From NCBI GenBank assembly GCA_903772945.1, contig CAICTM010000167.1, forward strand, positions 38,082 through 102,081: a stretch of 64,000 bases of DNA. Direction: 5' to 3'. The position numbers and the translations under genes were made by a program. The stretch is from Seminavis robusta (taxonomy: Eukaryota > Bacillariophyta > Bacillariophyceae > Naviculales > Naviculaceae). The notes under the pieces are model-generated. The model made no database searches. It was not told where the DNA came from and saw nothing but the letters and a program-made list of their open reading frames with translations. Positions 9,941 through 20,274 of the stretch are shown piece by piece (within the stretch, counting starts at the first letter, position 1; each line of letters begins with the position of its first letter).

Positions 9941-10858
9941 TTACAAATATGGTGTGTATGCAGACTCTAGTATGCCGTCATGAATATCAACTGACCGGCA
10001 ATGGCGCAAATCCACTGCTCTTTCCAAGCGTGATCTGGCCATATATTCAACTATTGGATGCCAGACTCCCTCGTAAATAGATTCGTGTTGTTCCATTTCC
10101 TTTTCCATTTCTAGGTCTAGAGCGAAATAAAATTCTTCACTGCCAGTCCAAGACGCAAGATCTGCCTCAGGCATGCTGTGGACCACCCATAGTCCCCCGC
10201 TCGTATTCCAAACTTTTGGCTGGCGGCTGCCAGAAACTTCGATCATGCTAAGCACTCTGCTCTCGATCGGATCAAAGCACCAGCGCTGCAGTTCCTTGTC
10301 GTACAAACTACTATAATTGACGTCAGATATTTCTGCTTCATCTGCGACCTCGGCACTGCTTGATTCACTTTCATTGTCAGAATCGTCCGACTGGTTCTGG
10401 GCGAGGTCTCTGAGATGTGCAAGGAAATCATCAGATAGAGAGAAGACATGGCACTCATCATTCCCGTCTTCACGCAACATCTGTTTGGGGACGGTAATGT
10501 GGTTCTTGTCCTCAAGTTCGTAAAGGCCAGCAGGGAGGTTCAAGACTTGACATTCATCCTGCTCGTCGTGGTCAAACATCTCTTGGGCAGCAGCAAAAAT
10601 CTTCCGGCTTTCGTGGCTGTTTTCGTAGTCATCGTATTCTGACTCCAAGTCGCTGGTATCGCTGTCTTCAAACACCTGTCGGAACAAGCTGCAGTAGTCG
10701 TCGTCGTCGGCGGCGGCGTAGGAATACAAATCATCGACTATTCTGTTTTCTCCTGCTGCTGTCACAGCGCCGTTGTACTCGTGGAAGCTTACGGCTTGTT
10801 TTGGGGATGATTGCTGCCTGTCGATGAGAAGAGGATCCTTGGAGAAGGAAATAATCAT
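9941..10858 (-). CDS. acidic protein of unknown function
   Basis: Single-exon ORF of 305 residues. The N-terminal two thirds is strongly acidic, with runs such as AAADDDDY, EDSDTSDLESEYDDYENS and QSDDSDNESESSSAE; many Ser residues in acidic context look like casein kinase 2 sites. Two short segments repeat within it: DECQVLNLPAGLYELEDKN and DECHVFSLSDDFLAHLRD. The C-terminal 110 residues look folded (LQRWCFDPIESRVLSMIEV, GGLWVVHSMPEADLASWTG, GVWHPIVEYMARSRLERAVD). No signal peptide, membrane span or known domain is seen. The low-complexity but non-repetitive composition and long open frame support a real gene; I do not recognise it. Confidence 0.6.
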   Translation of the reverse strand: MIISFSKDPLLIDRQQSSPKQAVSFHEYNGAVTAAGENRIVDDLYSYAAADDDDYCSLFRQVFEDSDTSDLESEYDDYENSHESRKIFAAAQEMFDHDEQDECQVLNLPAGLYELEDKNHITVPKQMLREDGNDECHVFSLSDDFLAHLRDLAQNQSDDSDNESESSSAEVADEAEISDVNYSSLYDKELQRWCFDPIESRVLSMIEVSGSRQPKVWNTSGGLWVVHSMPEADLASWTGSEEFYFALDLEMEKEMEQHESIYEGVWHPIVEYMARSRLERAVDLRHCRSVDIHDGILESAYTPYL

Positions 10859-11857
10859 CTCGCGAGGCTCTTCGCGCTCTTTCCTGCTGTTGGTATATTT
10901 ACAGTAGTTTGGCTTCTATATGGCTTCTTTTTGTGTTCAAATCAATATTTGGCTGTGAAAGAGCTGCACTTCGTACACGCGAATCTCAACCTCACTCCAA
11001 GAATCATCGGACGCTTCGGTCGCCACGGTCTCGTCATTGTAATACTCGTAATGCTGTGCCATTGTCGACGTGATAATCAATGCAGAATGAACCTAGAGGA
11101 TGAACAGCGTGCGGAAACAGAAAGGCAGCAATTCGAGTGGTCTCAGGATAGATTGTGTGATGAACTCTGAACAGCGCAAATTGTGAGGATGAGGACAGAA
11201 AAATGGCAAAACGCCAGCCTAGTCATTTCTTGTGTCAACACGATTTAACGTCAGTCACTTTTAGTCGCGTGTAACTTCCACGGTCGTTAATTCTCAGTCA
11301 CTTTCAGTCATGCAATCTCATAAATAATCTGTCACTCTTAGTCGTGCAAAATGACTGATTCTGGAGAATCTACGAATCTACTATTAATTAAAATAGTATT
11401 AGTAATCAGACCCTCGACGCTCGCTCGTCGCTCACTGAGTATGCATATGGTACGGTACGGAGATCTGAATACATCAACCGTACCTGGTACCCTAACCAGT
11501 ATGTCTGTTGGATGTTGGATGGCCATGAACAGGAAGCTCTTGGGTATGATATATGTAAGCGCCAGTAACTTGGTAGGCTGCAATAGCAACTGTTTTATGA
11601 TGCTCATGACGAAAATTGTAGCCACCGTAGTGCTGTGTGCAGTAGCGTGCTTTTGGTTCTAATTTATGTTTTGTTGGTGGGAAATTTTGATGTTGCTTGG
11701 CCTCTCGAGAGCGGTACGATCGCTTGGCATTTCTTCGAAGAACGCAGCTGTCCTGGTCCCTGAACGGCAGTGTTGTGTGCGTGAATGAAGTGGTCCACGA
11801 GATGCATGTACATGTACTTTTGTGTGAATGGGGAGCACGCACATCGAAGGGCAAGAG
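10859..11857. repeat. intergenic with degenerate AGTCACTTTTAGTC copies
   Basis: About 1 kb between two minus-strand genes. At roughly 11250-11345 three diverged copies of a (C)AGTCACTTT(T/C)AGTC(G/A)TG-like unit occur at about 45-bp spacing. Further right is a GGTACGGTACGG cluster near 11450. ORFs here (10811-11170, 11351-11662) have no recognisable features. Confidence 0.4.
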
Positions 11858-13489
11858 TCACGTGCCCTTGTTGTTGTTTCTGTTGTTTGGGTCCTGCCAT
11901 TCCAATGAAAACTTGGATACGCCTATGTAGCACAGAACATGCCTGATGAGATACAAGAACCAATCGCCAGTGAAGGAGACTGGATTGTGTTTCTCCAATA
12001 AAGATACAGAAGATGAATGAATCGTATCGACCCAATCCACAGCGCCCACACCCAGATACAAGGGGAACAAAACGAACAGGGCTGCCCATGCAGTGGGCGG
12101 CAATGAGTTCGTCAAGTCGGACAACAACTGCATGGATGAATCATCAACATTTTCCTGTTTGGTAGCAGCAGGTGCAACATTGGGGCCGTTGTTGTCTCCT
12201 CTTGCAAATGTGTTTGGCACGGAAACAGACCACGCTGTCCTCCACGTGGTCTTGGTTGGTGCAAATCCAAAGTCCCTGACCAATTTTGTGTGCAGGTCCG
12301 GGCAATGACTGCAACCATAGAGTAGAGCAAGTTGTTGCGGTTGTTTTCGGCCAGTTGAGGGTGCCACCAAGGAGGAGCGAAGAACTCGCAGCGCATGGTC
12401 ATTTCTCTGCGTGACTAGCAAGTTCCAATCCTGATTTTGCTTTTGCTGTTGTTGTTGACCCGAATTTCCCGATACCAAGACTTGGCCAAAAATCAATTGC
12501 CTGAGCTGGGCAATCTGGAGTGTCATTAAAGACTGCAGAATGGGCAGTGTCACTGGGCTAAACTTGGCAGACGATCTCGTGGATAGAAACAAAGAACTCC
12601 AATCGAGTAGTAGAACAGATATTTCTGGTGCTGGTACAGTGACCCACAGCATGGCTCTGAGCCAACCAGCCAGTTGATTGCCAGGTAGAAACAAGTTTGT
12701 AAAGAGCTGCCGTTTTGTGGCGGCTGCAGGATCGTCCGTGTCGGCCGCAACAAACAACGATGGTGGCCCTACAAAGAGAGCAGAGACTGCTGGTTGCCAA
12801 AAATTTAATGTCGTGCCTTGTTGCCAGAGAGGACGACTATTGCTGTCCAGTGCACTGCCTTGGCGTTGTTGCTGTTGTTGTTGCTGCTGCAATAGCTCTT
12901 GTCGTGTAAAGTCGGCATGTTTCCATTTCGGTTGTGTGTAATCCATGACATCGACTTGGCACATCCATCCGTATCCTTGAGCCAAAGACTGATCGCTCTG
13001 CGATGCCTGTAGGCCCTCTGTCAATGATCGCCCTCTTTTATCCGGACTCAAACCCAACAAGGATTCGTCTACCAACAGTTCGTACAGAACTTGGTCATGT
13101 TTGTCTCGAAACTCGGCACTGTTGAAGTAGTCAAAGTACTCCTGCGCACCAAAATGAACTTGAGCATGCAACTCAATTCGTTCCGTGGTCTTGGTTTCAG
13201 GGTTTGTCCTTTGGAACGTCGTGACGGCTGTCTGCAGTTCCCAAACATCGGCAGAAGGAGCATTGGCGGACGATCGGGTCTTCCAGCGAATATAACTAGC
13301 ACCATTGTTGGCAGGGGCCGTAGTATCGTCGTCTGTTTCCATCAGAAAGGACCCACGAGCATCCATTCTACTGAAAGCGGACCTTGAGCCGGCGGTTGAA
13401 CACCTGCTGGTAGGCATCACGAATCCCAAAGTTGGCAGCCCATAGCAAAGGCCGCCAACCAACATGAAGTTTTGCTTCATGGTCGGCAT
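11858..13489 (-). CDS. probable plastid-targeted membrane protein, TraB-like tail
   Basis: Single-exon ORF of 543 residues. The N-terminus MKQNFMLVGGLCYGLPTLGF resembles a signal peptide ending at a diatom bipartite plastid motif (cleavage before Phe in LGFVMPTSR, compare ASAFAP). After a variable Gln-rich part, the middle has two hydrophobic stretches, LAGWLRAMLWVTVPAPEISV and a segment ending in LDWSSLFLS. LALLYGCSHCPDLHTKLVRD followed by WRTAWSV near residue 400 resembles the GxxHxPGL region seen in TraB/PrgY-type proteins. Two C-terminal spans follow (AWAALFVLFPLYLGVGAVDW and GDWFLYLIRHVLCYIGVS). Function is not known; the TraB link is suggestive only. Met1 or Met4 could start it. Confidence 0.62.
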   Translation of the reverse strand: MPTMKQNFMLVGGLCYGLPTLGFVMPTSRCSTAGSRSAFSRMDARGSFLMETDDDTTAPANNGASYIRWKTRSSANAPSADVWELQTAVTTFQRTNPETKTTERIELHAQVHFGAQEYFDYFNSAEFRDKHDQVLYELLVDESLLGLSPDKRGRSLTEGLQASQSDQSLAQGYGWMCQVDVMDYTQPKWKHADFTRQELLQQQQQQQQRQGSALDSNSRPLWQQGTTLNFWQPAVSALFVGPPSLFVAADTDDPAAATKRQLFTNLFLPGNQLAGWLRAMLWVTVPAPEISVLLLDWSSLFLSTRSSAKFSPVTLPILQSLMTLQIAQLRQLIFGQVLVSGNSGQQQQQKQNQDWNLLVTQRNDHALRVLRSSLVAPSTGRKQPQQLALLYGCSHCPDLHTKLVRDFGFAPTKTTWRTAWSVSVPNTFARGDNNGPNVAPAATKQENVDDSSMQLLSDLTNSLPPTAWAALFVLFPLYLGVGAVDWVDTIHSSSVSLLEKHNPVSFTGDWFLYLIRHVLCYIGVSKFSLEWQDPNNRNNNKGT

Positions 13490-14297
13490 TGGTGTTGGCT
13501 ACAGTTACCCAAGCTTGAGGATAAGGGAAACCACAAACCCTTCTTACTTTTTTGAGGATTCACAGAACCGACCGTATCTTCGGCTTCCTTTTGAACTGGC
13601 TGTTGCAGGAGAAGCCCCTTCGGAGGAATGACACCCGCCATCATCGTCGTCGAGCAAAGAGCAAATTCCAATTGAAGAGAAAAACAGATGCCAACTCAGT
13701 GACGTCGGATTCGTGATCCAAAACTACACTTCGTTTCTACACTTTCCCGATTACCGCTACCAGGTACTGGCTCCTAGTACCGGTACCCTCGATCGTGCCC
13801 TCATCATGACCAGCCTGAGGCACATTAGCACTGACAAAGGACCCGCTTCATGGTTCCCGGGCGCCATGGATCTGTACAGGACGAAGAATAGCTGACGATC
13901 AAAACTGATGAGCAAGAGCAGGCTAGCTATATATGCATACATCGTTCCGGCTCGATACTCCAAAGGCGTGAACTATCAGGCTGGCACCACGGGCTTCTCC
14001 AGAAAACCGCTACGAGAAGCCACTGGCTGGCTGTTTGGAAGCTCAGCCTTTGCAGCTGCATTTCTACACAAGCCTCCAATAAAATATTTGATAGCCTTTA
14101 CGTTTCTACCGTACACAGAGAAGGGCCCTTGCCGACAAATCAAAACTTTTATCGTGTCACCGTCACCGAACCAAATCCCAAATCCTGCGCAGAGGTTCAA
14201 CCATTACACTGGGAATTGCGAGAATGCACATGGAATTTTTTCATCTGTGATTAGGTATCTTGTCGCATTGATAATCATGTACCGGTATGTGTGGTCC
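13490..14297. other. intergenic, nothing recognised
   Basis: About 800 bp. Contains TACCGGTACC near 13780 and a plus-strand ORF start (13908) whose second half is only the antisense of the next gene. A 64-codon minus ORF (13477-13671) could in principle be spliced to the gene at 13489 but into a frame that stops. Confidence 0.35.
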
Positions 14298-15110
14298 TCA
14301 AAAGTAGATAAAACTATTGATTTCGACATGGTACGCCAGTGCATTGTTCTGAATCACATAGATAAGGGTTGGAAATCCTCTTGTTGCATCGTAAGTGGCC
14401 TCAATGTACTGAGCACCGGAATTCAGATAGTTTTGGATCAGACCAAACCAGTTACCCATGGTGGAAGGGCTGGTCCATGTAATAGGCTGGCCGTTGCCAT
14501 CCTTCAGGGAAGTTCCTGCTCCATTTCGTACTTCGGTTTTGAATGGATACACCACATTGGTGGTGTCGTGATAGGCGATGTGCTGATAGTCATAATTCTG
14601 AATGTTCATGCTAGTCCATTTTGCTAATTCTCTGTCAAGGGTAGCTTGGACGCCTTGAGGATTGTAGTTGACCTGGTAATAATGAAAGGAAAAGATTTCA
14701 AAGTTTTGTACTTGACCAGTGTTTGCGACAATATAGATGGTTGCTGGAAAGCCTCTCGTGGCGTCGTAGGTGACGCGAAGATCCCTAGCCGGCTGATCAA
14801 TGTAGGTCTGAATGAGACCAAACCAATTGCCAAAAGTGTTGGGACTGAGCCAATTGATTTGTCTGCCTTGGCCATCCACATAGGAAACCACACTTCCTTG
14901 CCAGACATGGGTTGTGAATGGATAGACAGCGCCTGAAGTATCATGGGCTGCATTGTGCTGGTAGCGATAATTGTCGATGGCCATACTCTCCCATTTTGCT
15001 TTTTGAGTGTTCAATTCATTCTGGGCAGCAGCAATGTCCCATCCAAACACTGGAGCTGCAAGCCAAGAGGCTACAGAAGCGATCGTAAAGAGAATCTCTG
15101 CTGATCTCAT
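14298..15110 (-). CDS. secreted protein with two DUF6174-like repeats
   Basis: Single-exon ORF of 270 residues. Residues 1-23 are a clear signal peptide (ILFTIASVASWLAAPVFG, cleavage near Gly/Trp). The rest is two tandem copies of a domain of ~115 residues: WESMAIDNYRYQHNAAHDTS / WTSMNIQNYDYQHIAYHDTT, then VYPFTTHVWQG / VYPFKTEVRNG, NTFGNWFGLIQTYI / STMGNWFGLIQNYL, and VTYDATRGFPATIYIV / ATYDATRGFPTLIYVI. The W...NYxY start and the YDxxRGFPxxI end match DUF6174, a small family of secreted or lipoprotein domains of unknown function in bacteria and algae. The copies are alike enough to indicate a fairly recent internal duplication. Likely extracellular or wall-associated; role unknown. Confidence 0.78.
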   Translation of the reverse strand: MRSAEILFTIASVASWLAAPVFGWDIAAAQNELNTQKAKWESMAIDNYRYQHNAAHDTSGAVYPFTTHVWQGSVVSYVDGQGRQINWLSPNTFGNWFGLIQTYIDQPARDLRVTYDATRGFPATIYIVANTGQVQNFEIFSFHYYQVNYNPQGVQATLDRELAKWTSMNIQNYDYQHIAYHDTTNVVYPFKTEVRNGAGTSLKDGNGQPITWTSPSTMGNWFGLIQNYLNSGAQYIEATYDATRGFPTLIYVIQNNALAYHVEINSFIYF

Positions 15111-16619
15111 TGTTTGTCCTGATTGTATCTGGCGTTGTGTGCAATGGAATAGGATAGAGTGCGGTGCTCTACGTACATGTATGATTTTATTGCATCAATT
15201 GATGCGAACGCTGCTTCGATAGCTGCTTTGATCGTGCGCTGTGGCGGCGGATTTAAGCCAAGCAACGGCAATCTAATTTGCGCCAAAGATGAGACAAGAA
15301 CGCGGGCATTGCTGAGAATAATGGCGCGAATCTTCTATCGAATCTCGTCTCCCGGAGACGACTTGCTTTAGGGGTAAGGGTACTGTTGGGGGCAGAGGTT
15401 TGAATTATACCCGGCGTGCAATACTTAGAGGCCTCTGTAGAAGTCTACGTATTTGACTAGTATTGTATTGACGGGATACAGTCAACGCATGTACATGCAC
15501 ATGAAAGTCGCCTCGCTTTTCACACAAGTTTCGCATGAATGAGCGAGGGAGCTGTTTCGGGGCGAAGCAAGAAAGGGATGAGCGCGCGGAGCGCGCGAAT
15601 ACTGTTTCAGGTGTTGGTAATAAAAGATTTATGGAAACGGAGACGACCCAGGGGGCATATGAATCTTTCCTCGTCTTCGAAAGTTAGAATTCCACCCCAC
15701 GATAGCCAGTATGATGTACCCGGCCGTACCTGGTAGCACGAGAAAGACTGTGCAAAGTGCAAAGCATGGCTACCGGCCACTAAGCTATCCAGCATTCTTC
15801 AATGTAAACAGTGGCTGCGTTGCTTCGCCCCCCTACAGCTACTAGTGCCGGTAGTAGCTAAGAGTTTCCCACTTGGCACCTCTTCCGCGTCTGCTCTCGC
15901 AATGGAGTTAACACCCAGCTAATAACTGAAACCCTGCTCACGAGTGATCCCACTCCTATCGCAGAAGTGCACAACCGTGTACCTTGGTGGAGGTATAGGA
16001 ATGGATACCGTATGCGCCGTGGAATCACGTTTGATATTGACATTATTTGCACCGCTGTGATGATCATTCGATTCGATTCGATTCGAGGAAACTCCAATTC
16101 AAAAGGGACCTTTGCAGTCTCCTGTCCATGCAGGAAAAGACGAACAACTCCACACAGAAAGATAAGCATTCTTCCGCAGAGTCTTCAGATAGATACCGGT
16201 AGCGCCAAATAGAGAGTGGCCAATCGGTTTCACATAAACATGTTTAAATGTGGTAAAAGATATCGATAATCGGTATTATGCAACATGGCTTCCAACAGAG
16301 ACGGTGGCTGCCGTCAAATTCTCGTTTCTCGTGCCATCCTCAATCGTGCCAAATGTTTCCGGTACTTTAAATCCACATTTTTCAGAGGATTTATGATACC
16401 GGTACCGGTTTTGGGTGCCTGCAAAGGGTTAATGGGTCGAGTCGAATGATTCGATTGAATGGGTGGATCATGTACCGTACCGGTAAACCGGTTTTAACAG
16501 GCATTTGGCAACGTTGCAACTCCGCAGCTTCGTTCTTTTGTTCTTTTCGCCGAAGATCACACAAGAGACAAGAAGAGAGACGTTTACTGTTGATACAAAG
16601 TGACAGCTATTGATCCACC
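15111..16619. repeat. gene-poor stretch with ATTCG pentamers and ACCGGT repeats
   Basis: About 1.5 kb without a supported gene. It holds the palindrome-like GAGCGCGCGGAGCGCGCG near 15578, a tandem ATTCG pentamer run at about 16066-16085, and ACCGGT/GGTACC clusters at about 16193, 16390 and 16475. Confidence 0.45.
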
Positions 16620-16817
16620 ATGACTTGGGGAACCGCAATTTTGATGAAGCACCGACAGGAAAGCGGCAGACGCCGCCGTCGTTTGTCCGCAGGAGGCACT
16701 GCTGAGTTAGCAAGCACGAACGCGACGAAGAAAGATATTGTCAACATTTTGCCCAAACTCGATTCGAAACCGCCGCCAAAAGCTAGCCCTCCAGCATCGA
16801 CCAGTCAGACAGAGTGA
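16620..16817 (+). CDS. small basic ORF, doubtful
   Basis: 65 codons with a good start context (CCACCATGA). The product begins MTWGTAILMKHRQES, then RRRRRLSAGG, and ends Pro/Lys-rich. It could be a small basic or organelle-targeted protein; there is no homologue I recognise, and the ORF is short enough to be chance. Confidence 0.3.
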   Translation: MTWGTAILMKHRQESGRRRRRLSAGGTAELASTNATKKDIVNILPKLDSKPPPKASPPASTSQTE

Positions 16818-17913
16818 ACTATGCTATGGTATGGATAGGACAGTGTTTGTGTGCTGTTGCTCATTGGTGATTAACGTCCCTGCGTCTAATTCCGTGGTGC
16901 TGTCTGTCTCGCCATTTTTCGGAACATTTATTTTCTGCTGGACCTGATTTAGTCATCCTGCACAGAAACTGATTGTGGCTAACAGTCCAACGATACCGGT
17001 ACACGACAACAAAACGCCCAAAGATTCATTCAAGTCAACGATACACAGACCCAAGTAGTTCTCTATGCACGCTCCATCCACCTCCCAGTGATATCAGTAC
17101 CACCTTCAGCCCTCAGCGCTGTACCGACCTTGAATCTACAGCATGGAAAGACGCTAAGGAAGAGTTGTGATTGAGTTCAGCAGGGGAGGGTTTTTCATAC
17201 ATTACAACAAACGACGACCGCCTTCTATCATAAATACAAATACATGTTTTCAGACGCTACTAGTAGCTAATCTATATGCAATAGAGCCTCTCCGTTGGTT
17301 CCATTTCTTTGATGTGCATGCTACTACAGAGAGGCTGTAGGGGTAAATTCAGCAGGTGCCGCTTCTGCGTTCTTTATCGACGTTGTCACGTAATGGTAGC
17401 TATCATAGTGTTGGGAGGAGTGTTTGTTGTCGAGGGCGGTGCTCAATCGCTGACACCGTTGTTCCGAAGGTTGCTTGCTGTTGGACTTCACAATCGGAAA
17501 ACTCCCTTCGCAGTAGCCGCTATTTCGTCTTGGTGTTCAACTAGCCTTCGTGTAAAACACAAACCAAAAAATGATATTCTCCCTTTGGCTTCTGAAGGAG
17601 CCAAAGAATCTCACACGTCTTCGACGTGTGCGTCTTTCTATGGGTCTTTCTATGGATGCCCAATACAGAACATGCAAAAGCAAGACCAATTTCTGGATGA
17701 TGGCACTGTCCTGTTTTCAATCTGAGGTTGAAAGTGGTCCGCTTTGGAGGTGAGGACTCACCACTGCAAGATAGGACTACCAGACATACTACTTCTCCCA
17801 GGTCAGGCCCAAGTTGACCGCCTGGGAGATTTCTGGATCGCAGACACAGTGAGGTCGATGGTCCTGGAATCAAGTACCAGCCGACTTCCGAGTCCTACGC
17901 TGTATACGTCTTT
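16818..17913. other. intergenic, no supported gene
   Basis: About 1.1 kb. A 138-codon plus ORF (17309-17725) has no domain or composition signal. ATACCGGTACA near 16994 is another member of the dispersed motif. The missing N-terminal half of the reductase pseudogene downstream is not recognisable here. Confidence 0.35.
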
Positions 17914-18347
17914 ATGCAGCATTTGGGTAGAGGCAGCATGAAAGATGGCTGTGTCGCCTACGCCATGGCACTCGTAGACGTCCGCGATGTGGCGATCAGG
18001 CACATTCTCGCTGCTTCCAACCATACCGGTAACTCGAAGGGCCGTCACACTCTGGTTTTTAAAACACTAGCCTGCTCGGCATGGCTTCCCCGTTGCGTCG
18101 CGAGTACTCCGAATATCTCATTCCCACCAAGAAGATCAACAAGAACTTTGTGGGTTGATTGCTCCCTACATGTACCTTGGTATTCCTGGAGTCAGTCGCA
18201 AAGGTGTTACCAACAACGTTGATGTTGACGTCGACTTTTTCGTTTCCAGGTCCAAGTTTTGAAGTTTCGTCCTAGGAGGAGACCCTTCTAGAGAGGTACA
18301 TTACCATGTACCGGCGGATTATTGATGAGGGCGTTGTCGGCAACTAG
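17914..18347 (+). pseudogene. dihydroflavonol-4-reductase-like (extended SDR) pseudogene fragment
   Basis: Pieces of the C-terminal half of an NAD(P)-dependent epimerase/dihydroflavonol-reductase-like enzyme lie in order but in different frames. Frame of 17914: LVDVRDVAIRHILAAS then GRHTLVF, the family's VDVRDVAxAHxxA motif. Frame of 18081-18158: SPLRREYSEYLIPTKKINK, ending in TGA. Frame of 18158-18262: IAPYMYLGIPGVSRKGVTNN ... VSRSK, ending in TGA. Frame of 18306-18347: MYRRIIDEGVVGN then TAG, the family's usual C-terminal helix. At least three frame changes and two stops make it non-functional as read, and no splice-site set rescues it well. The Rossmann NAD-binding half (GxxGxxG) and the YxxxK active site are not found upstream. 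Confidence 0.72.
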
Positions 18348-18796
18348 TAAAGTGCGAGGCTAGCTTGCTCACAGTGAGGTACACTGTGGAAAGGGTTCTC
18401 TCTGTGAGGACACCGGTGTGACACTACTAGTAGTTCAGCACATACCCCACGATGGTTTGCGTCTCGTGGATACCTTTCCACGTTGGTAATATCTAAACTA
18501 GCTACCGGTATCGTGAAACGGCATTGGAATAGGTACTGTAGCATCTTTTCCTTTTTTTTGCTGCGAAAGATCTTTCCTGTTCCCAGACGAAAAAGCACAT
18601 GCTGGTTCGCATCCTCCCAAATCAAAGTCCGTGACCACACGACCGACCAGCATGAACGATGTTCCCGTTATGCTTCACCACAAACACTTGAAGTTGGGAA
18701 TTTGCATGATGCCGGGTCAAAGGGGCAAACAAACACACCCACAAAATATTCAACCGTGCACCCTCTAGAAACCGACCTCTTTACGCAACTCCAACC
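18348..18796. other. intergenic, nothing recognised
   Basis: About 450 bp between the reductase pseudogene and a doubtful exon. Contains ACTAGTAG and GCTACCGGTATCG motifs only. Confidence 0.35.
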
Positions 18797-18967
18797 ATGA
18801 CATGGACAAATTCCATCGCTTCTTCCCTTCGTCGCGAGATGCGAGCACAGAACCGGTGGCTGTCTTCTAATGGAACAGCGGCAAACTCCTCTGTTGCTCC
18901 TGTTCAACAAATCCAACCAAAGCAGTCATCATCACTTGGCTACAATTGGGGAATTCAAAGTCTGGAG
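18797..18967 (+). CDS. possible first exon of a small gene
   Basis: 57 codons from ATG 18797 (context CCAACCATGA), encoding MTWTNSIASSLRREMRAQNR and a Ser/Gln-rich stretch, ending precisely at a good donor (GGAG|GTGAGC). The N-terminus is Arg/Ser-rich without acidic residues at first, like a mitochondrial presequence. A phase-0 acceptor (GTGAG|ATGG) at about 19092 would add about 30 residues before a stop, and another (TGCCAG) at 19049 adds 11. Neither choice is supported, so the gene is tentative. Confidence 0.3.
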
Positions 18968-19596
18968 GTGAGCCCATTGTTCGCTTTCGATGATATGCCA
19001 TCTCTATCTTCTGACTCAAGAAACTTTTTCCTTTCTATTTTTGTGCCAGCACACACATGCATGCACGATGTTGTATTCTGATTGATAGTGAGATGGTGGA
19101 TGATTGTTGCGAAATGGCGCCGATTTTGCTTAGACAGACGCCGTTTCCTGTCATGTCATGGCATGTCATTGTCATCGAATGATCGGGTCATCAGGTTATG
19201 GGAGCACGAGATTGCAGAGGAGAACCTAAGAGTAGGAAGCACGCAACCTGGTCAACAGACTAGTCCACTTAATACAATTACCTGGAACCTGCAGCTTTGT
19301 ACCTGGTCATGTTATCGTTCGTCGTTTTCAAGGACTATGGTCTCTGTTTGACACATCGCAGAAAGTCGATACCAGTAGAGTATGCAAGGCCGGGAATTCA
19401 GGGCTGGCTCTCCTCGCTACCGTAGACCTGAATTTGGGCTTCCTCTGCAACGCCCATTTTAGCACCTGAGCAGCTGCAACCCTGGGCCACCAACTATGAT
19501 GCGGGGAAAGAGTAGAATCCGTTTTACTTAGTTTCATTTCATGTCATTTCATTGGGGCACAGCGTCTACGCTAGCTAGCCGTCGTGTGCAGGTCCT
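18968..19596. other. intergenic or intronic stretch, nothing recognised
   Basis: About 630 bp holding the candidate second exon of the small gene and no other recognisable feature. Confidence 0.3.
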
Positions 19597-20274
19597 CTAT
19601 TGGTCATTTTCTGAAGGAGTAGCTGCGAGGGCCGCTTGAGAGTAAAGACATGTAACACAAGCGTAGACCTCCAGAGCAACCATTGGATCTTTCTCCAGAG
19701 CATCCACTTGCATTTTTCCTTTGAAATGCGGGATTGTCCCATGTCCTTTGGCATTGTGGATGAGCGGATTTGGGTGTCCCTTGGCTGCCTTGATCAGTTG
19801 CTCTCGTTGTGCTGCCACCCCTGCCTGTCGAAGTGATTCTACCCATCTTGGCCATGCCGGTAACGCCAACGCCCACCATTGTTGGGCAACTTCTAGCTGC
19901 TCTGCGTTACAATGGCCTTCCACGGGTCCAATGACACAGGCTAGCAGAGGCATGAATACTGCCGATTGAGCAGCGGGTGGCTCCCCCTTGCGTGTCTGTG
20001 GCCAATCGGTACACACTGTAAGTGCTCCTTCAAAACCGGGAACATCCATCTGTGGTCGAGGATCCAGGGACAGCGGAGTGGGTGGGCCGGAATACTGCTT
20101 TCGCTGTTGCTGTATTTGCTTGAGATGATTTCCATCATTGTTTACTTTTTGATTGTTGCTCCCACTGTTGACGCAGTTGGAACATCTTCCCCCGGGGCCT
20201 TTTCGCCATTGATTCTTGGAATATTGGCTCCTGGGTAGAGGTTTGTTGCATTCGGCACAATCGCGCTGTTCCAT
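19597..20274 (-). CDS. small protein with Stc1-like zinc motif
   Basis: Single-exon ORF of 225 residues starting at 20274. The N-terminus carries four cysteines in a compact pattern: CAECNKPLPRSQYSKNQW followed by GGRCSNCV. This CxxC-x(n)-SxxSKNQ-x(n)-CxxC layout resembles the Stc1-type zinc domain, found in fungi in an RNAi/heterochromatin adaptor and as a stand-alone module in many algal proteins. A Gln-rich linker follows. The remainder (ALTVCTDWPQTRKG, CNAEQLEVAQQWWALALPAW, KGHGTIPHFKGKMQVD) looks folded but is not recognised. No signal peptide or membrane span. The zinc motif is seen directly; the family name and any chromatin role are inference. Confidence 0.55.
   Translation of the reverse strand: MEQRDCAECNKPLPRSQYSKNQWRKGPGGRCSNCVNSGSNNQKVNNDGNHLKQIQQQRKQYSGPPTPLSLDPRPQMDVPGFEGALTVCTDWPQTRKGEPPAAQSAVFMPLLACVIGPVEGHCNAEQLEVAQQWWALALPAWPRWVESLRQAGVAAQREQLIKAAKGHPNPLIHNAKGHGTIPHFKGKMQVDALEKDPMVALEVYACVTCLYSQAALAATPSENDQ

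Noticed and set aside
10811-11170. 119-codon plus ORF
   Set aside because: Overlaps the 5' end of the acidic-protein gene on the other strand and has no recognisable motif.
13477-13671. Possible extra upstream exon for the plastid membrane protein gene
   Set aside because: A GTAAGA donor and TGTAG acceptor exist, but the join leads into a frame that stops and loses the plastid-type signal.
13908-14627. 239-codon plus ORF
   Set aside because: Second half is antisense to the well-supported secreted protein; first half shows no coding features.
17309-17725. 138-codon plus ORF as N-terminal half of the reductase pseudogene
   Set aside because: No GxxGxxG or YxxxK motif in any frame; not connected to the fragment downstream.
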